A stretch of DNA of 64,000 nucleotides from Ascaphus truei (GCA_036426205.1 WSYH01001936.1:1-64000); one strand, 5' to 3'. Positions 12,603 to 23,275 are shown, counted from the first letter of the stretch. Notes: a model not told the origin generated them from the letters alone. A program made the numbers and translations.

Positions 12603-14697
12603 AAATACTGAGATTTATTTTTTTTTTAACTTTCTTTTTATTGATTTTCAAGTACATGTCACATCAATAACATTGCATTACTCTGTCCTGTTGGACAGAC
12701 TCGTCATTGGACATACCACATTTAACCGACATGGGGAGGGGAAGACGACAAGACATAGACAGGTAGGGGAAGGGGGGGAGAGGGGAAGGAAGAAGGGGGG
12801 GAGTTTAGGGAAGGTGGTCTCCTTCTCATCGTGAGTTCCTCTATACATGGTTTAGTCACCACCAGCTCTCTGATGTATCACTCCCGAGTTCTAGGGTTGT
12901 GGAGTTCCCACTGGCTCCCACCTACTAATATGGGGGGGTCTATCGTCGGGTCTCTACGTCCAGCCTGACCTTTACTCTCTGCATCCAAGGAGAACTCATT
13001 TTGTCCTATCAAAGCCAGATGGTGGCATTGCTCAGCCCTGGGATATCTGTCTGGGCTAGCCACGGTAGCCAGACTTTTTGGAATTTTGAGCCAGTGTCAT
13101 TAACCAGACTTGTTAACTTTTCTATCTGGCATACGAACCAAATTCGATTTCTGATTTTGTCTATTGATGGAATTGCGTTCTGGTTCCACAATGCTGCGGT
13201 CTCGCATCTCATAGCTGTTGCAAAATGTGCTATCAGTTTGTTTCCCGTTCGAGAGACTTCGTCTGTGGGTTTACCTAGTAGGAACAGCCATGGGTTTAGC
13301 TGAATTTGGAGGCCCAAGATCCTCTGTAGCCAATCTCGAATCTATTGCCAAACTGGCGTAAGTCTTGAGCAGGACCACAGCATGTGCACCAGATCTCCTG
13401 GTTCCCCGCACTGCCGTGGGCAGAGCGGGGAAGCGCCTTTAATAAATTTAGCTAATCTGACTGGAGTGAGATACCACCTCAACAGTACCTTATATGAGTT
13501 CTCCTTAAATATAGTGCATATCGAGCTACTGTCCACTGCTTTAAAAATTGCCGTCCAGTCTTCGTCCTCTAGTGTTTCTTGTAGGTCCGCCTTCCATTGC
13601 CTCATGAATCTGGGCCTGTTTGTATCATCTTTGTCAGAACCGACCACATTTCTGTATAGAGTGGAGATCAGTCCCCGCGTGTCAGTGACCCGCACGCAGA
13701 GCCGTTCAAAATTCGTTAAAGGTGGTCTCACCGTGTGTTTATTGTAAAATGCCCTGACCTGGAGGTATCTAAGAAATTCTGTGTTGGGAATGCCTGTTTC
13801 CGCCTTTAATTGGTTAAATGATTTAATAGTGTTGCTGCCCTCCAGGTCTTTCAATCTATTAACCCCTAGTTGTCGCTAGAGCCTGAAATGTTCACCCCTT
13901 ATCCCAGGAGCAAAATCGGGATTGCTATACAGAGGTGCCATGAATGTGTGTTTAGAAGTCAATGAGCCACTATATTTAGATCCCTCCCAGACCGAAAGCG
14001 AGTTGAGCACCGATGCCAAAGGCTCTTTTATAGCTTTCACCCTTGTCTTCGGGTACCAGATTAGATCCCTGAGCTCCAGTGGGGCACACAACTCCCTCTC
14101 CAGTGCCACCCACCTTCGTAGCTCTGGGTCTCCGTGCCATTGCGTGTTTTGGCACAACTGCGCCGCTTTATAATAGTACAGTAAGCATGGCACTGCTAGT
14201 CCTCCTGCTTCTTTGGGTTTTTGCATAATAGTTGCTTTTATCCGTGGTTGTTTGCCTTTCCATATTAATTTTGTTATAGAATTTTGTAAATCTTTGATCT
14301 CATATCTCACCACGGGTATCGGGAGAGTTTGAAACAGATAGAGTATCCGGGGGAGAACGTTTATCTTCACACTGTAAATTCGGCCTAGCCATGAAATACC
14401 ATATACCGACCAGTCTCTTAATTCCTTCTTTAATACCTTTATTAGACTGGGGTAGTTGGCTTGATAGAGTGAGGCTGTCTATTTTGTAAGGTGCACCCCT
14501 AGGTATTTTATGGACTTGGGCTGCCATTTAAACTCGAAGTTCAGTTCTAATAATTTTTGCATCTCGTCGGGGATGTTCAAGCACATTGCGTCCATTTTTG
14601 ACTGGTTGATCTTAAAACCCGAAATCTGCTTGAAGCGCCCCAAGAGTGCAAATAGATTGGGGAGGGAGGTGAGTGGCTTAGTAATCGTCAAAATAAT

Positions 14698-14709
14698 GTT
14701 GTCTGCATA
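14698..14709 (-). other. L1 RT catalytic box, YADN instead of YADD
   Basis: The minus-strand codons are TAT GCA GAC AAC. One G-to-A change (GAC to AAC) replaces the second catalytic Asp with Asn in the box that binds the catalytic metals. Confidence 0.85.
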
Positions 14710-15906
14710 TAACGCTACTTTGTGTTCCTGGGTATGTATTTCGACCCCCGTAATGTCTCTATTATTACGTATGTGTGCTGCTAGTGGTTTGATGCATAGG
14801 GCAAAGAGCAGGGGGGATAATGGGCATCCCTGCCTCGTCCCACTTTTGATTGGAAACAGCTCTGATGGGAAGCCCTGGTGAAGCACCTTCGCTGCTGGCG
14901 CTGTATATAATGCTTTTATTGCCCTGAGGATCTTTTCACCAAATCCGAATGCCCCAAGCGTGGTCTCCAGGTACGGCCAGTCTATCCTTTCAAAGGCTTT
15001 CTCAGCGTCTAGGCTTAACACCAAGCTCCGGACCTTGCTGGAGTTGACAAAGTCAACTATATCTATTACTCTTCTAGTATTATCGTCCGTTTGTCTATCT
15101 CTAATAAAGCCAAACTGGTCCGGATGGATCAGCCTAGGCAGGACAACACTTAATCTATTGGCCAGTAATTTAGAATAGATTTTAACATCCGAATTTATCA
15201 ATGATATAGGCCTATAGCTTTGGCAATTTGCGGGATCTTTGTCCATTTTGTGGATCAAGGAGATTGACGCCTGGAGCATCTGATCTGAGAAGGGCTCTCC
15301 CGCCAGGACCCGGTTAAATAACCAGCATATGTGGGGCTAGTGTACCTATAAATGTTTTGTAGTAGAGATTGGAGAACCCGTCTGGACCCGGGGCCTTGGA
15401 AGAATTTAAATTTTTGACTACCGCTGTCAATTCCTCCCGTGTGAAATCCCCCTGTATCGCCTGCCCGCTCCAATCTGCCCACCTGTGGCAATGCGGCTTC
15501 CGATAGGAACTCTTGCAATATGCCCTTCGTTTTTACATTATGAGTCACCTTCTCCCCATTATACAGCTGAGCGTAATATTGTCGAAACTCCTCAACGATA
15601 ACTTTGGGGTTAGAGGAAGTCACCCCTGATTTAGTTCTGATTGCTTGTATATTATAATTTGGTTGCCTATTGCGGAGTCGGGTGGCTAGCATCGTGTCTG
15701 GCTTATTGGCTTTCTCATAAAAATTTCTGTGTCCAACTCAGTTCCTTCTCGGCCCTGGAGGTGAGGAGGCCAAGCTCAGTCCTTACATCCTTCAACTCCT
15801 TTAGGGTATCTCCTTTGCCTGATCGGCTATGTAGTGCAGAGAGCTTGTGTAACATCTTATGTAATTGTGCTGATTTGGCATCTGTTTTTTCCTTTTCGCT
15901 ACTATG

Positions 15907-16078
15907 CTTATCAGCAGTGTTCGACAAACCTATACATTTGCTCGCCCCGGGCGAGTGGATTTAACCCCCGGGCGAGTAAATATTGGCCCAAGCAGCACAC
16001 GTTTGGTACTAGGTGGCGAGTAGATTTTTTTGTGTGGCGAGTAGATTTTTTGGTGATTTGTCAACCACTGCTTATCAG
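15907..16078. mobile_element. 156-bp hAT-type MITE in L1 ORF2, with 8-bp TSD
   Basis: CTTATCAG occurs at 15907-15914 and again at 16071-16078. The element between them (15915-16070) starts CAGTGTTCGACAAACC and ends GGTGATTTGTCAACCACTG, giving imperfect terminal inverted repeats of the hAT type (CAGTG…CACTG) with the 8-bp duplication expected of hAT transposition. Inside is a repeated phrase, GGCGAGTAGATTTTTT. It has no coding capacity. The same insertion is present in the second copy of the block (about 24141-24296), so it predates that duplication. Confidence 0.85.
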
Positions 16079-16630
16079 CACCCCCCTCATCGTGGCTTTG
16101 TGAGCCTCCCACAACAGCGTGTGGGATTCCACATTGCCCAGGTTGGTCTGGAAGAATTGCTGAATCTCCTCCTTAACCTCTTTCTCTAATTCTGGTATCT
16201 TAATCAGTGATTCGTTAAGTTTCCAATTTGCTCCCGGACTAATAGGTCTAAATTGTGTGCATCGCAGCTCTACTGATGCATGATCCGACCACGTAATGTC
16301 GTGTATTTTGGAGTCGGAGATCTGTGGGACCATTCTACTAGACACGAAAAAGTGGTCGATCCGGCTATAGCTGTCATGTGGGTTCGAGTAAAAAGTATAA
16401 CTCCGCTCTCCTGGATGTTGTTCCCTCCAGATGTCGATCAGACTCCCTCGCCTAAGGCCTTCCAACAGTGGCCCGTTCCCCGCTTGCCTGGGTTTTTGCT
16501 GCCTTGGTGCTCTATCTAATCTGGGGTCTAACACCTTTTTAAAGTCCCCTCTGCCCATCTGTGTAACGTCTGGAAAAATTCATCAAAGAACGCGGATCGT
16601 TCTCACGCGGTTCATATATACGCAGGCTAA

Positions 16631-17529
16631 TGTTACTCTAGTAGAGAGATGTTGATGTAAAGCACAGCCACGAATTCCAAATCAGCATGGGACCGGAACA
16701 AATGATACAGGTGAACACTCCAATCTTGCAACAGGTCAGGTTTATTGCATGGTGGTGCAGCAAAAACAGGACTACACGAACGCACCTACGCGTTTCATGC
16801 ACAAGGCACTTTATCAAGGTGACAAATACATATAATGCTGCATGATTTATACTCACCTAGACTCTGTCCCGCGCTGCTGGGTGTGACGTCATCATCCCGC
16901 GTCGCAACGGGTCGTGGTGACGTGGCGTGCACAGCCATTGGCTCGGCAAGTCAGGTGGTATGCTAATACTAGCTGAATGTCTCCTTTTTTCATTTTTTTC
17001 TAAAACAAACTTTATTAGTACAAGAATAAACACACACTAAAAAAATTTGTTAAAAACACACTAGAATACTGAACTAGCAGCAACCCTGCACAGAAGATGT
17101 CTATAATTTACATGTCTATAATATGTATTGGATATAACTTATACTCCCTGCCAGAATCTATGTTATATCCTGGCATGTAACTGTGCAGGTATTGATAATG
17201 GATTTGTTATCCGTGAGAAAAAACATATTCACAATACAAAACAAGTGATACATAAATTGTAACAATAAACCTACTTAAATTTACATATAAATAATAATAA
17301 AAATTGATAAAGATTAAATTTTGTCTGATCAGTGCAATCAACATAACTAAAGTATTCTGTATACTAGTAATTGTTTATGAAATGACCCTTCAACTGGTGA
17401 TGACAATTACTGATTAAATGCTATCATATTAGCACCCGTTTGAATAAACATTATATATAAAGAAATGCAATGTCTTTGATTACATATATATAAGTTGTTA
17501 AGAGGGCATGAATAGAGATTGTTACTCTA
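16631..17529 (-). mobile_element. 879-bp non-autonomous element in L1 ORF2, 10-bp TSD, PLE-like
   Basis: TGTTACTCTA at 16631-16640 is duplicated at 17520-17529. Removing 16641-17519 plus one TSD copy reconnects the L1 endonuclease reading frame (…CRVT then LACVY…), so the insertion limits are firm. The element has no protein. It carries a hammerhead-like motif (16785-16822, minus), a CRE-type TGACGTCA (16884-16891) and an AT-rich 3' half. The same combination of hammerhead-like motif plus TGACGTCATCA occurs in the PLE terminal repeats nearby, so I infer a PLE-mobilised non-autonomous element. Copies of the locus are at about 24.85-25.72 and 33.97-34.84 kb. Confidence 0.75.
16785..16822 (-). 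ncRNA. Hammerhead-like motif, stem III ACGCGT, degenerate core
   Basis: On the minus strand, TTGATAA stands where CTGATGA is expected. A short stem II follows (GTGC…GCAT, one wobble), then GAAAC, the self-complementary ACGCGT and a candidate GTA cleavage site. GGTG after the site can pair with CACC before the core. The change at the catalytic G8 position makes activity doubtful. It is listed as a ribozyme relic or relative. Confidence 0.4.
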
Positions 17530-17833
17530 CACTGCTGTAGGAGACCTACCAAGATGAGGTATCGTCCCTTGTCTCTTTTTATTTTCTCCAACTGAACGGG
17601 AGTTTGTTGTTCAATACAATTGCTACCCCTTTCTTTTTCTCTTTGGCGGAGGCTAGGAAAAACTGCCTATATCCTTTGTCTAGGAATTCGGGGCTACTAT
17701 GTGTACTAAAATGTGTCTCCTGTAGGAAAACCACATCAGCGATCCTTCGTTTGAATTCGGAGAAAGCCACCTTACGTTTTTTTGGGATGTTGAACCCAAC
17801 ATTCTGGGAAATCAGTGTTAGCGCCATAAACAT

Positions 17834-19184
17834 GTGAGGTGTGGGTTGCTATGTATGGTTTGGGTCAGGTTCTTATCCGAGGGAGATCGCATTCGTTGGT
17901 GGTGACTTCCTTGGTGGTGGTTCACTCTCGCTCTTGCTCCTTCTTGATGGGGGTGGAATACATTGAAGGGAAGAAACACTGGGGAAAAACAAGGGAAACA
18001 ACAAACAAATAAAGAAACATAAAGAACCATAGTGGCCTCTAGGGACCCCAGGTTCAGTGCCCGGAGGTAACTCCGCCTCTCTGGTCCCACCTCCCTCCCA
18101 GTCCAGACCCATGGTCTCTCCTGCAGACCATGTATTTCCGGGACTTTTGCAGGGGTGTGGGGGAAACCCACATCCGTCACAGAAACGCATGCCTGCGGGC
18201 AGGATTAGTGGGGTTCTCCTAACCACCCGCCAGCATCTACTGTCCATCTCCATAACCGCCACCCCAGAACCCGGTGGCATCAAACTAAGTATAGAACTTT
18301 AATGTGCCTGTCCTGTATCTCTCTGGGGGGATCACTAAGTCCTGATTTACCCACTGAGGTCTTCCTCCTGGTCTGGTTCCTGCCTGGATCCCTACCATGC
18401 TGCCTTCCTTCTGAGCTGCCGTTCCGTCTACCTCTCTACCGGTGGGCCCCCTTTGAGTCGTGCTGGCCCGACTACCTCTCTCTGTTTTCTCTTAGGGGTC
18501 CCCACCCCCTCTTCCCCCTTGAGTTGCTCTAGGCCTTCTCCCTTTATTTTCTCGCTGGCTCACTCTGGGTCCTATCCTGTGCCGCGTCGCTTCCTCCCTT
18601 CTGTCCCCGAAAGCTATCTTGCTGTGTATTCTCCTTCATTTTTTTGGGGGGGGGGGCTCCGCTGCTTGGCGGTACAATCCAGGCCACCTTCCCCCTCTCT
18701 GGCAGCGGAATTCGCGCACCTCCGCCGGAGGGGGGTCACGGCACTTCCGGATCTGTATTTCCGGTTCGCCGTCACTTCTGCCTCCGGATATCCGTTAGCC
18801 CACGTGATCTTGTCTGCGTAAGCTGCGGAGTCGCGTCATTCGGAGGCTGGCTGTGGGCGGGAATGGATGCTCGTGAGGGCGGGCTCGTGCTGCTCCTCAC
18901 TCCGTCCCGCCAAACCTGCAGCCGCCATGGAAATTGTCCCGCCGTCCATCCTTCTTCTTCTTCAGGTGAGTCCCGAAACGCCATTTTATTTTTTGGATGC
19001 GGATTTTCAGCTTTCTTTGTTTTTCTTGCTGGGAAGGGGTTGTTTCTCCGCCGGAGCTCCTGCTATGTGTCTTTTGTGGCACGGCAAGGACTATAGACCA
19101 ATCCATCCAGTGCAGGCAGTAACAACAACTTAGAACAAAACTTCTGTAACTGTGTCTGTGGCGTGCAGCCATCTTCATGAGGGG
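17834..19184 (-). other. L1 inter-ORF region, GC-rich, no convincing ORF
   Basis: ORF1 stops near 19185 and ORF2 starts at 17833, leaving 1.35 kb. It has GC-rich CpG-containing stretches (18700-18950), a G9-10 run at about 18648, and an AAGATGGCTGC phrase on the minus strand near 19177 that resembles a YY1 site. Short open frames with Ser/Pro-rich translations have no family features. An internal promoter or a further old insertion are both possible. Confidence 0.5.
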
Positions 19185-20134
19185 TTACTGGGCTTCTGGG
19201 TCAGCCCTTTCTTTGCACCGTTCTGCCGATGTGGGCACTGTTTCCCATTCCGCTGGACGTGGCGGCCGTGCCTTTGGGCTCCCCGGTTCTGTATCTGCAG
19301 CAGCTATACCCAGATTTTTTAGAAAGATTTTTCCCTCCGTGAGGTGTTTTAACATGTGTGGGCGTCCATTCCGAATGACCACCAGGGCGAACGGAAAATC
19401 CCATCTGTAGCGGACTTCTCTGTCTCTCAGCACCTTCGTGATCGGCTGAAGGGCCCTTCTTCGTGCTAGGGTTATAGGGGAGAGGTCTTGGTACACTGCC
19501 ATAAGGATTCCTTCGAAGGACACCATGGGGGTTTACCGCGTGATTTTGCATATCTCATCTTTGGTTTTATAGTGGTGCAGCCAGAGGATCACGTCCCGGG
19601 GTGGGTTGTTAGGTGTGGGGCGTGACCGCAGGGCACGATGGCAGCGATCCATCAACAACTCAGCCTCTGTCTTGCCTGGCATGATGGAAGTCATCCACCT
19701 GCTGATCAGTTCCTCTGGGTCAAGGATCTCCTCGGGTATGCCCCTGATCCACAAGTTGTTGCGCCGGTCTCGGTTTTCGCCGTCTTCTTGCCGGTCCTCC
19801 AGCTCCAACACTCTGGCTTCCAGATCCCCCATCCTTTTGTTTCCCCATGGCATCATGCGCTTTCCTCCATTTTTTCCTCTAATTCATTTGTGCGTGATCC
19901 AATCTGCTGTATGTCCTTGCGGAGGCTCTCCACCTCTCCCCTGAAAAACGCTTTTAAGTCAATGAGGAGCCGGGCTATTTCCTTTTTTATTACTCCCGTT
20001 TGCTCTGCCGATGTCCCCTCCACCTCTGGGGTTGAATCTGAATCCGAGGCCGCCGGTATCTCCTCTGGCCTTGCCTTACTCCCCCGGTGAAGTAGGAGCG
20101 CACATCTGCTTTGCGCTTATTTTTCTGTCTGGTC
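19185..20134 (-). pseudogene. L1-type ORF1 (RNA-binding chaperone), frameshifted
   Basis: The ATG at 20134 starts a basic N-terminus (TRQKNKRKADVRSYFTG). A frameshift near 20030 leads to an acidic/Ser-rich stretch. After it comes a heptad-like coiled coil (EIARLLIDLKAFFRGEVESL…NELEEKMEE, about 19990-19860). Another frame carries ARVLELEDRQ and the RRM (RRNNLWIRGIPEE, about 19780-19740; RDVILWLHHYKTKDEI, about 19600-19570). A last shift gives the C-terminal domain (FEGILMAVYQDLSPITLARRR…RYRWDFPFALVV, 19510-19370), ending at 19185. This order (coiled coil, RRM, CTD) is that of vertebrate L1 ORF1p, which trimerises and coats the L1 RNA. At about 316 codons the length is normal, but the frame is broken at least three times. 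Confidence 0.85.
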
Positions 20135-20327
20135 ATCGCCTTGGCCCCTTTTGTGTGGTATTTTATTAATCTGTGTATGTTCACGGCCTTGGTGCTATGT
20201 TTGGGTCCCGGGCAGCTGCGCCGAAAATGTCTTTAATTAGCTTATTATTGCCGACGGGTAGTGGAGCCTCTGTCTTACACCTCCTGCACCATACCCGCCG
20301 TGCATGCGCCCTCAAATACTGAGATTT

Positions 20328-21759
20328 TTAAATAGATAATTACATTTTCGTAAGTAGGTATTTTTATTCTAATGCTGTTGTGTAAACTGTATTTTTTATT
20401 TTTCTATCCTAGTCAAAAACATACAACATTTTTTCCAGTTCCCTCTGGAGCATCCAACATAAAGTTGACTGTGCAAAACATGGATTTTCTAAGTTCAGTC
20501 TAGCTACTTACAATCCCGCCGAATTTGGTTAGAATCATTGCTGTTTTGAAAGGTTGTATGTCAATATGGAGTCCAATTGTATTCAAACGGACAGAAACCT
20601 GCTCCTTGATCCCAGGAACCATAAGGCAAAATTTGGTTATGATATCTTATGAGGTATTCAAATGCATAGCGAACAAACATTTCCAAAATATTCTGTATAG
20701 TAGATTACTGTATATTAACTGTTTCAATTAATTTGTTATAACAATTGCAGACAGTGATGGGTAACATGAGAAAAATTACCTGAATAAGAATGTAAAATGA
20801 AAGACTCAAAACACATTTTCCATACATACTTATCTCTGTGTGTATATACGTTGGTAAGGTATTATAAATTGCAAAGAGGTCCAGCAAACTTGGACATTTC
20901 TCAAAGGGTATTTTATTAAGTGATCGATGTTTCGGTACCTGCTGGGACCTTTATCAAGGTAGAAGTGTGTGAAGATTATATTTTGGTCTATTGCTGGATG
21001 AAGGCCTCCCCACTGATCATCCAGGTACTGCGGTTACAAGCTTTACTCTTTTCCACTTTGTTCCAAAACATTTTCTGAGTTCATCCTACCATCTTACTTT
21101 TGGTCGTTGTCTTTTGACATCCCTTAAGAATCCAGCCAATAATCATCTTTGTTTAACAATAGGTCCTGCCCACTGTCATTAATTTATTTATATGCTTAAC
21201 TAAACACAGATTTCTATACTCAAAATGTCAAGTATTTGTGGGTCTCTAATATATAATTCAAATCTGACGGGTAACTCGACAGACGTAACCAGCCTGTGTG
21301 TTTTCAGTGCTGGGGGAACCCATGACTTTAGCTTATCAATTTTCCAAGACTTTCATTGTATCTATACTGATACACTGATCTTTTTGAATAGGGGGTGGGG
21401 GGGATATCTCAGAAAGCATGTAGTGTGAAACACCTACATAAAATTAGCTTAAGTGCATTTGTTGCTAGTACATGAAGACTGCATACACGGGAAGACTAAT
21501 AGTAATTGCCCTTCTCTGCTATGCCCAATGAATTTGTACAGGGTGCTCAAGGTATGGCACAGAATACAGTGAACAAGTATAACAGATTAAAAAGTGAGAA
21601 TTTTGTGATAATTAGTGATTATGCTCCTGCGAGAGCTTTTACTACCAGTCTCCTAGTTTAGTTTATTTATTTTTAGCTGAAGGGCACAAAAAAAACCCCA
21701 TGAAAGCTAAAAAAATATATATATTTATCTATCAAATAAAAAGATCACTTGTGAGCACA
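20328..21759. other. Non-coding flank of the L1, AT-rich
   Basis: No gene was recognised. Around 20905-20965 the minus strand reads TTGATAAAGGTCCC…GGTACCGAAACATCGAT, a phrase resembling the diverged hammerhead-like motifs of the PLE repeats, though its stem III does not pair properly. The rest is AT-rich and without family features. The stretch is repeated at about 28.48-29.87 and 37.6-39.0 kb. Confidence 0.5.
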
Positions 21760-22050
21760 TTCAAATGTCTTAGAAAGGTCTGCAACCCTGCCATTCACCA
21801 TTATTCCCAGCATACAGTGCTTCCACTGCAGCAAGGGATTCTGGGAAATGACATGCAAATGAGCACACGTGTCACCTTTTGTCTGAAAATCCATTGTTAC
21901 CTGGAGGCCATATAAGCTAATGCTTGCTGTTAACACAGCTTTAAAAGCACAGCATGGGAATCAGATGCAAAGCCAGAGAAACCATTCACAAACATGTTTC
22001 AACCTTAATGGGTATCCTAAGTGTGAAGTTGGTTGTACTGCTGGCTTTAC
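21760..22050 (-). repeat. Diverged unit of the hammerhead-bearing 400-bp repeat
   Basis: The minus strand matches the array units near 46 and 63 kb: the segment CATTTGCATGTCATTTCCCAG, the CTGCAGTGGAAG phrase and then a hammerhead remnant at 21981-22040. In the remnant the CTGATGA core has become CTTAGGA, while stem II (TACC…GGTT), GAAAC and the ACATGT stem III survive. It is probably an inactive, older unit. Copies are at about 29.87-30.17 and 39.0-39.3 kb. Confidence 0.6.
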
Positions 22051-22089
22051 ATTTTCAAGACTGTAGGGTTTACCATCACGTTTTAAGTT

Positions 22090-22106
22090 ATGGTGCGCGC
22101 GCGCAC

Positions 22107-22145
<39 letters not shown>

Positions 22146-22172
22146 CACAATATATATATATATTGTGAGAGA
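22090..22172. repeat. (GC)n/(AC)n microsatellite followed by AT hairpin
   Basis: An alternating GCGCGC-AC run, a likely Z-DNA former, is followed by CTCTCACA, an AT run and TGTGAGAG. The last three form a perfect hairpin of about 30 bp. The hairpin sits exactly where the PLE terminal repeat begins and recurs in every copy. Confidence 0.75.
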
Positions 22173-22687
22173 GAAAAAGAGCCCTGAACAAAAAGCACTC
22201 TAGTATGCCTGGCAGTACAAAATCACATAATTTTTATTAGAGGTTGTCACAGAACAAAAGTTAAAAAACAAAGCACAGAAAATTAAAATAGGGCATGGAT
22301 CCCCTGTCCGTAGCAACAATATATATCCCAATAGGAACAATGCAATTGCCAAAATTGACAAGATAAATGCTCTAAAGTACCTGACAAGGTTAACACAGTG
22401 AGGCTGACAAAAGGCCAAACAGAGGTGGCTAAGGCTACGTGGTCAATACAAAAAATAACAGCACACTTCTATCCCCCTTGAGTCTAGGGTATATAAAAAG
22501 TGACACAGTATCAAGGAAAATCAATGAAGGACACACAATATAAAGCCAGGAAAGCACACCTTAGCCTGCAGCAACAAATAATGATACATCACCTAACGTC
22601 AGGTACATGGCAGAATGAGGGGAGGAAACAAGGAGCAAAGCTCATAGCATGATAACGTGTCCCAAGGGGGGGGACAAACCAGGGGAT

Positions 22688-22757
22688 CCTGCCTACTAGA
22701 CCTGCTCCTACGCGTTTCAGCCAAGAGCCTTCTACTGGGAGTGGTGATGTAGGCAGG
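22688..22757 (-). ncRNA. Hammerhead-like fold in the PLE terminal repeat
   Basis: Minus strand: the outer stem I pairs CCTGCCTAC with GTAGGCAGG (9 bp), the inner stem I pairs CTCC with GGAG, stem II is GGC…GCT, then GAAAC and the self-complementary ACGCGT with a GTA site. The conserved CTGATGA box reads CAGTAGA, so the fold is kept but the catalytic core is not canonical. PLE terminal repeats are known to encode hammerheads with minimal stem III, which supports the reading. Confidence 0.5.
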
Positions 22758-23118
22758 GAGACATGCATGTTTAAAAAGGGAATCTAATTGGGCTAGTGAG
22801 TGTAATCACCTGGTGAAATCAATCAAAAAATCTGATATGCAAAGAGCAAACAGGTGTGTATGCTAAACTTATTATGTGGATCTGTGGGTGTCACAGTTAA
22901 TAGACCAATGATGAGGCTGATCATGAGGACGCCCTCTCCCTCAAAGAAGGGCAAAGCTGGCAACTGTACCTTCCTGATGCATCCTGCGCATGTGTGTGAT
23001 GTCATGAGGAGTCATCTACTGCGCGGCTGTCTAAATCACTGCTGTAACAGATCAATATAATGAGCTGCCGGCACTCAGACTCAGGGCAGTTCGCGCCTCA
23101 CGGATGCCAGTACGCATG

Positions 23119-23275
23119 TCCGTGACGTCATCAAGTGCCGTCCTATCAAAGGTTAGCGCGCCCTATGCCGAGTCATAGCCAGGCAGTCATATCCCTAAGC
23201 TCACTCTACTGCGCACGCGCGCCTGTCAGGCAGTCATATCCCTAAGCTCACTCTACTGCGCACGCGCGCCTGTTC
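23119..23275. promoter_or_regulatory. CRE and NRF1-like motifs, 46-bp tandem duplication
   Basis: TGACGTCA (23123-23130) is a perfect CRE. TGCGCACGCGCG occurs twice, in a tandem duplication of about 46 bp (about 23180-23272) that is single in the other copies of the block. CRE and NRF1-type sites next to the ribozyme-like fold suggest the PLE promoter lies in this terminal repeat. This is motif evidence only. Confidence 0.45.

Larger units (their letters stand above)
13009..17833 (-). pseudogene. L1-type ORF2: AP endonuclease, reverse transcriptase, Cys-rich C-terminus
   Basis: The ATG at 17833 opens an AP-like endonuclease (LISQNVGFN, then VVFLQETHF). It resumes after an insertion at about 16630 and ends with RIDHFFV and WSDHASVEL, the L1 endonuclease C-terminal motif. 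The RT spans about 15280-14480: YRPISLIN, LVLSLDAEKAFERIDW, GTRQGCPLSPLLFAL and ALYADNIILT. The catalytic YADD box reads YADN (14698-14709), so this copy would be expected to be dead. The thumb and tail continue to the Cys-rich motif CPRQCGEPGDLVHMLWSC (about 13430-13380), and the reading ends near 13009. Frameshifts occur near 15270, 14480, 13860 and 13330. Two mobile elements also interrupt it. Confidence 0.9.
12603..20327 (-). mobile_element. Near full-length L1-superfamily LINE with 14-bp TSD
   Basis: The element lies on the minus strand. AAATACTGAGATTT occurs at 12603-12616 and exactly again at 20314-20327, flanking it as a TSD. An A-tail (T-run 12617-12628 on +) marks the 3' end. Going 5' to 3' on the minus strand there is a short leader, ORF1 (20134-19185), a 1.35-kb spacer, ORF2 (17833-13009) and a 3' UTR. 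The 3' UTR has a C/T-rich tract, visible as a G-rich run at 12731-12814 on +. The body is about 7.7 kb, of which roughly 1.0 kb is two later insertions. Being complete at the 5' end is unusual for L1-type copies. Partial copies of this same insertion recur at 23.3-28.5 and 33.6-37.6 kb. Confidence 0.9.

Noticed and set aside
20905..20965. TTGATAAAGGTCCC…GGTACCGAAACATCGAT as a hammerhead
   Set aside because: Stem III does not pair in register with A15.1 and the core lacks CTGATGA; kept only as a note.
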